The notes under the pieces are model-generated. The model saw only the letters and a list, made by a program, of their open reading frames with translations, was not told the DNA's origin and did not search any database. From NCBI GenBank assembly GCA_910584965.1, contig CAJUDZ010000009.1:1-64000 (forward strand): a stretch of 64,000 nt of DNA, read 5' to 3'. The translations under genes were made by a program, and so were the position numbers. The stretch comes from an uncultured Lachnospiraceae bacterium. Its GTDB lineage: Bacteria; Bacillota; Clostridia; Lachnospirales; Lachnospiraceae. This document shows positions 60,942 through 64,000 of the stretch, in pieces (position 1 is the stretch's first letter; the number at the start of each line of letters is the position of its first letter).

Positions 60942-61628
60942 TCAGACAGTGTCCCCTTCGGGCTGCCTGCGGAAACCGTTTCTTTCAAAAAACCGCATTA
61001 CCTGGAGCAGATCGTCGAAAACAGCAACGCTTTTTTCATACATCTCTTCCGTCGCCGGCAGCAAATCCGGCACCATAACGGGCATCATGCCGGCGCTGTA
61101 TGCCGCGCGGATGCCGTTATGAGAGTCTTCGACCGCATAGGCGTTCCGTGGAGGAACGCCCATCTTCTCACAGGCCATCAGATAGATGTCAGGTTCGGGT
61201 TTGCTCCGTTTCAGCTGATCGCCGCCCACTACCACCTGAAAATACTCATATAATCCGGCCTGTCGCAGTTCTTCCTCCACGACTGCCAGTCTGGTGGAGG
61301 AAGCGAGCCCGACAGGAACATTTTCCGCTTTCAGATACTGCAAAAGTTCTCTGGCGCCCTTTTTCAAAGGCAGACCGTTCTCCGCGATATGCTTTCGGAA
61401 CCGGAGAGAAGCTTCACCGCTGTATTTCGCAAAATCAAAGTCTTTTCCATAATGCGCGTAGACGATTTCCTCCGTTTTCTTCTTATTTGTACCGATGCAT
61501 TCCGTCAGCGTCTGTCGAACATCCGCAATCCCATATGTTTCACCGATCTTTTCCCAGATATCCAGTATCAGCAGTTCGCTGTCAAAAATAGTACCGTCCA
61601 TATCAAAAATAACAACCTTTTTGTCCAT
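60942..61628 (-). CDS. HAD-superfamily phosphatase, beta-phosphoglucomutase-like
   Basis: A 228-residue HAD hydrolase from the ATG at 61628 (MDKKVVIFDMDGTIFDSE), with GGAGGG upstream. Motif I is DMDGT, motif II LASST, motif III KRSKPEPDIY, motif IV VEDSHNGIRAA, with a helical cap of the sugar-phosphatase type. It could be a phosphatase or a beta-phosphoglucomutase; the sequence does not decide. It starts 28 bp after the large C39-like gene and is co-transcribed with it, ending 20 bp from the convergent HelD-GH31 gene. Confidence 0.88.
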   Translation of the reverse strand: MDKKVVIFDMDGTIFDSELLILDIWEKIGETYGIADVRQTLTECIGTNKKKTEEIVYAHYGKDFDFAKYSGEASLRFRKHIAENGLPLKKGARELLQYLKAENVPVGLASSTRLAVVEEELRQAGLYEYFQVVVGGDQLKRSKPEPDIYLMACEKMGVPPRNAYAVEDSHNGIRAAYSAGMMPVMVPDLLPATEEMYEKSVAVFDDLLQVMRFFERNGFRRQPEGDTV

Positions 61629-61655
61629 TATACCCTCCGTTTTTCCGGCCATACA

Positions 61656-64000
61656 CTAGTCTTCTTCTTTTCTGACATATGTGATAAAATGATTTCCGTT
61701 TTCCAGAAGCCACTGTGTGGAATCGTTCATTCCCTTTTTATAGACCGTTCCGGTCAATGGATCCATTACGACGATATTCAGCTCATTGAATCCCACGATC
61801 AGAACCGCGTTTCCATCCTGTAACGTCGCCAGCACCGGAATGTCCATATTCACATAGTATAATACGGCGTCCAGACTGCTTCCGGTCAGGTCAAGCACCT
61901 GTATGTCCTTCAGACTCGATTCCAGAATGGCCGGAATCGTATTGCCCTGTTCGAGCATATATTCCGTACGCCGCGATACCCCTTCGTACTTCAGGATCGT
62001 ATTCAGGCAGACGGAAAGGCTCGTGTTCAGTTCCGTTACCTGTTCACCTTCGATTGCCATAATCTGATTCCGCGTGCTTCTCGCAGTCCGCTTCCAGATA
62101 TAATCGCCTTCATCATCCACAATCACGCCGACATTATCGTAAGCATAAATAACCGCTTTGCCGGGATCTGAAAAAATGCCTTCAATTCCGTTTTTACCGT
62201 ATACATAATACCGCTTTCCGGCCTCCTCGCCCTCTTCCACGGCAAGTTCCCGCTTTCCTTCAAAAAGGACTTCTTTGGGCGTCAGTATTTTCAACGCTTT
62301 GGTATCGATCATTTCTTTGACTACAATTTCATAAACAGTCTCATATTTTTCAATTACCACGCTGCTGATTTCGTTGCTGCCGGTGGATGCTTTTTCGGTG
62401 CTCATAATCTGGTCGTCGCTGGCGGGCACATATTCGCCTCTCTCCTCATCCCATGCCACTCTGGACAAGGTCAGCTGGTTATCCGAGATTGCGCTGTCCA
62501 CCACATAAATGCCCTCTTCATGATACGTTTTCAACAAGTTTCCGTTGTCTCCCTGAATCCGAAGACAGTACATCGGAAACGTCGTGTTTCCCGTATGCTT
62601 AATGACAATATCCTCTCGTTTTGCCAGACCGTATATCAGATCTTCCCCCATAAAACCGAGCAGCGCTATATACTCGCCGTTTCCGGCGGTAATTTCCGTT
62701 TCCTGCTCCGTACCGAGATTCAGAAGCTTTAATACGGTACTGCTGTACTGCTCTCCGCCTTCCTGCCATACGAGCATTTTATTGGATTGGGAGACTTTAT
62801 AATTTTCTTCGGTCAGCCCGGAAACGACCACCGTGTAGTCTTTGGCCCTCAGATCGACCGCATAGACATTTCCTTCCAGCATCAGATAACAGATCGCCGA
62901 TTTATTAATGTAGGAGAGCTTTTCCACGTCGCTTTTCAGCAATTCATAGGAACGCCCATAGGGAATATATATCTGCTCTTCCACCGTATTGGTCATGCTG
63001 TTATAAAAGTAAACGGAAACACCCACTTCGCCTTCGTGTCTGCCCCTGTTCATATAACCGTACACGATAAATACCACATTGCCGGCTTCATCCACATTCA
63101 TAATCTTGATCTGGTGTCTCGTATAACTGCTGCGCGGATCCGTAATATCCTCTTCATAAAAGGAAAAAAGACGCGCCAGTTTCTGATCTGTCACATTATA
63201 ACTATACAGTTTATTGGAACAGACAAAGGCAAAAACATTTCCGCCGTCGCTTTCCTGCATTTTAACATCATTGCCAACAATGCCGAGCATGATTTTATCG
63301 TTGGCGTAAACATCCGCGTTTTCGTCAAAAATCTGCGTCATTTCCCGGTCAAAATCCAAAAGATACATGCGCTCCGGCGTATATCGCACGCGGTAGTATT
63401 CTTTGACGTGATAATACGTCCGTTCCCGGCCGTTCCGCGTGGCCGCCGTGTATTCCAGCTGAAAAGAGCCGGTCCGCGTTTCCAGCTCTTTGATATCGAC
63501 AACCGGCTCCGTAATCTTTTCCACATCGAGATCCGCCCATGTTACCTGGTGAAAACTGCTGTGTATCGTCACTTTGTGAAGCGTTGAATTATCGCCTTCC
63601 GCATTGGATTCCAGATACTTTGTCAGTTCGGCCGCCGCTTCCCTGTCGAAAGTCCGATTATGAAAGTCCAGCACATACTCCAGCTTTTCCTGGATATACA
63701 TTTCTTCCGACTGAATAATTCTTGTATAATAACGAATGGTATCTTTTCCTGCAGGCGTCAGAAAAATAACCAGCATATATTCTTTGTTTTCGCTGATCAA
63801 ATCTTTTAACGTAATCTCGCATCGAAGCTGTTCTTCCGTTTCTCTGTAATCTTCAATTTTTGTGCTTTCTACCAGACGTTCTCCATTGATGCTGCGCACT
63901 TCAAAGGACAGAGATTCTATTTTATTTCCGTAAGTATCTACCGTAAAAGCTACATTTCTGCGGCTTCCGATCGGCAGCAGCGTATCCCGCAGATAACTGG
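61656..64000 (-). CDS. Large protein with degenerate C39-like C-terminal domain, partial
   Basis: The frame is open from the stop at 61656 to the window edge, so the 5' end lies beyond 64000 (at least 780 residues present; a GTG at 63899 is not the true start because upstream codons read SRRNVAFTVDTYGNKIESLSF). The central 450 residues are beta-rich with propeller-like repeats. The last 130 residues match a C39-peptidase fold: Cys in SVCLNTILKYEGVSRRTEYML, PVLATLQDGNAVLIVGFNE, and Asp in VVMDPLTGTVYKKG; the usual His is replaced by Asn. It is probably exported or membrane-anchored, from family memory. Function unknown. Confidence 0.7.
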   Translation of the reverse strand, partial: SYLRDTLLPIGSRRNVAFTVDTYGNKIESLSFEVRSINGERLVESTKIEDYRETEEQLRCEITLKDLISENKEYMLVIFLTPAGKDTIRYYTRIIQSEEMYIQEKLEYVLDFHNRTFDREAAAELTKYLESNAEGDNSTLHKVTIHSSFHQVTWADLDVEKITEPVVDIKELETRTGSFQLEYTAATRNGRERTYYHVKEYYRVRYTPERMYLLDFDREMTQIFDENADVYANDKIMLGIVGNDVKMQESDGGNVFAFVCSNKLYSYNVTDQKLARLFSFYEEDITDPRSSYTRHQIKIMNVDEAGNVVFIVYGYMNRGRHEGEVGVSVYFYNSMTNTVEEQIYIPYGRSYELLKSDVEKLSYINKSAICYLMLEGNVYAVDLRAKDYTVVVSGLTEENYKVSQSNKMLVWQEGGEQYSSTVLKLLNLGTEQETEITAGNGEYIALLGFMGEDLIYGLAKREDIVIKHTGNTTFPMYCLRIQGDNGNLLKTYHEEGIYVVDSAISDNQLTLSRVAWDEERGEYVPASDDQIMSTEKASTGSNEISSVVIEKYETVYEIVVKEMIDTKALKILTPKEVLFEGKRELAVEEGEEAGKRYYVYGKNGIEGIFSDPGKAVIYAYDNVGVIVDDEGDYIWKRTARSTRNQIMAIEGEQVTELNTSLSVCLNTILKYEGVSRRTEYMLEQGNTIPAILESSLKDIQVLDLTGSSLDAVLYYVNMDIPVLATLQDGNAVLIVGFNELNIVVMDPLTGTVYKKGMNDSTQWLLENGNHFITYVRKEED

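Noticed and set aside
62787..63587. 266-codon plus-strand open frame
   Set aside because: Antisense to the large C39-like protein gene; composition of a shadow frame.

Overview
The window looks like a chromosomal segment of a spore-forming Lachnospiraceae-type Firmicute. It is a moderate-GC genome with AGGAGG ribosome binding sites and consensus TTGACA/TATAAT promoters. Evidence for the group: spoVT and spoVG, a T-box leader on ileS, a DnaD/DnaI-type replication pair, the glgC-glgD pair, QueT, and LplA/LplB/LplC-type sugar ABC transport. No rRNA, tRNA, CRISPR array, intact prophage or intact insertion sequence was seen.

Layout. (1) 49-2367: CotH-type spore coat kinase-like protein whose 5' end is out of frame or cut. 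(2) 2466-10821, minus: galactan/galacto-oligosaccharide locus (two permeases, lipoprotein binding protein, GH2 beta-galactosidase, LacI regulator, GH53 endo-galactanase), with operator-like palindromes upstream. (3) 11095-17440, minus: glycogen phosphorylase, a pair of palindromic intergenic repeats, and ileS behind a T-box with an ATC specifier. (4) 17469-19046, minus: tightly overlapping three-gene module of unknown function (RloB/TOPRIM-like protein, small conserved protein, stand-alone P-loop ATPase). (5) 19204-21564, plus: Eis-like acetyltransferase and L-asparaginase. (6) 21585-28855, minus: peptide ABC transporter with an M20 amidohydrolase. (7) 28984-39285: C39-like peptidase, spoVT, ddl, membrane-anchored murF-like ligase, a 33-residue small protein, mfd-pth and spoVG. 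(8) 39447-41926, minus: glgC-glgD. (9) 42153-47140, plus: murC, a DnaA-box cluster, dnaD-like, dnaI-like and PRPP synthetase. (10) 47168-51225, minus: overlapping pncA, pncB, hemerythrin-CheX-like and pectin methylesterase genes. (11) 51267-57480: lipoprotein, a 1001-residue zinc-ribbon/helical-repeat protein, a truncated aminoglycoside phosphotransferase remnant next to an acyltransferase, and queT behind a probable preQ1 riboswitch. (12) 57616-64000: a HelD-like helicase fused to the N-terminal beta-sandwich of a GH31 glycosidase through decapeptide repeats, a HAD phosphatase, and a large protein with a degenerate C39-like domain that runs off the window.

The strongest candidates for undescribed biology are the HelD-GH31 fusion (57616-60921) and the three-gene TOPRIM-like/ATPase module (17469-19046). 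The 1001-residue zinc-ribbon protein, the DnaA-box cluster upstream of the dnaD-dnaI pair, and the NAD-salvage/hemerythrin/pectinesterase operon are also unusual. Family assignments come from motifs read by eye; no database search was run.
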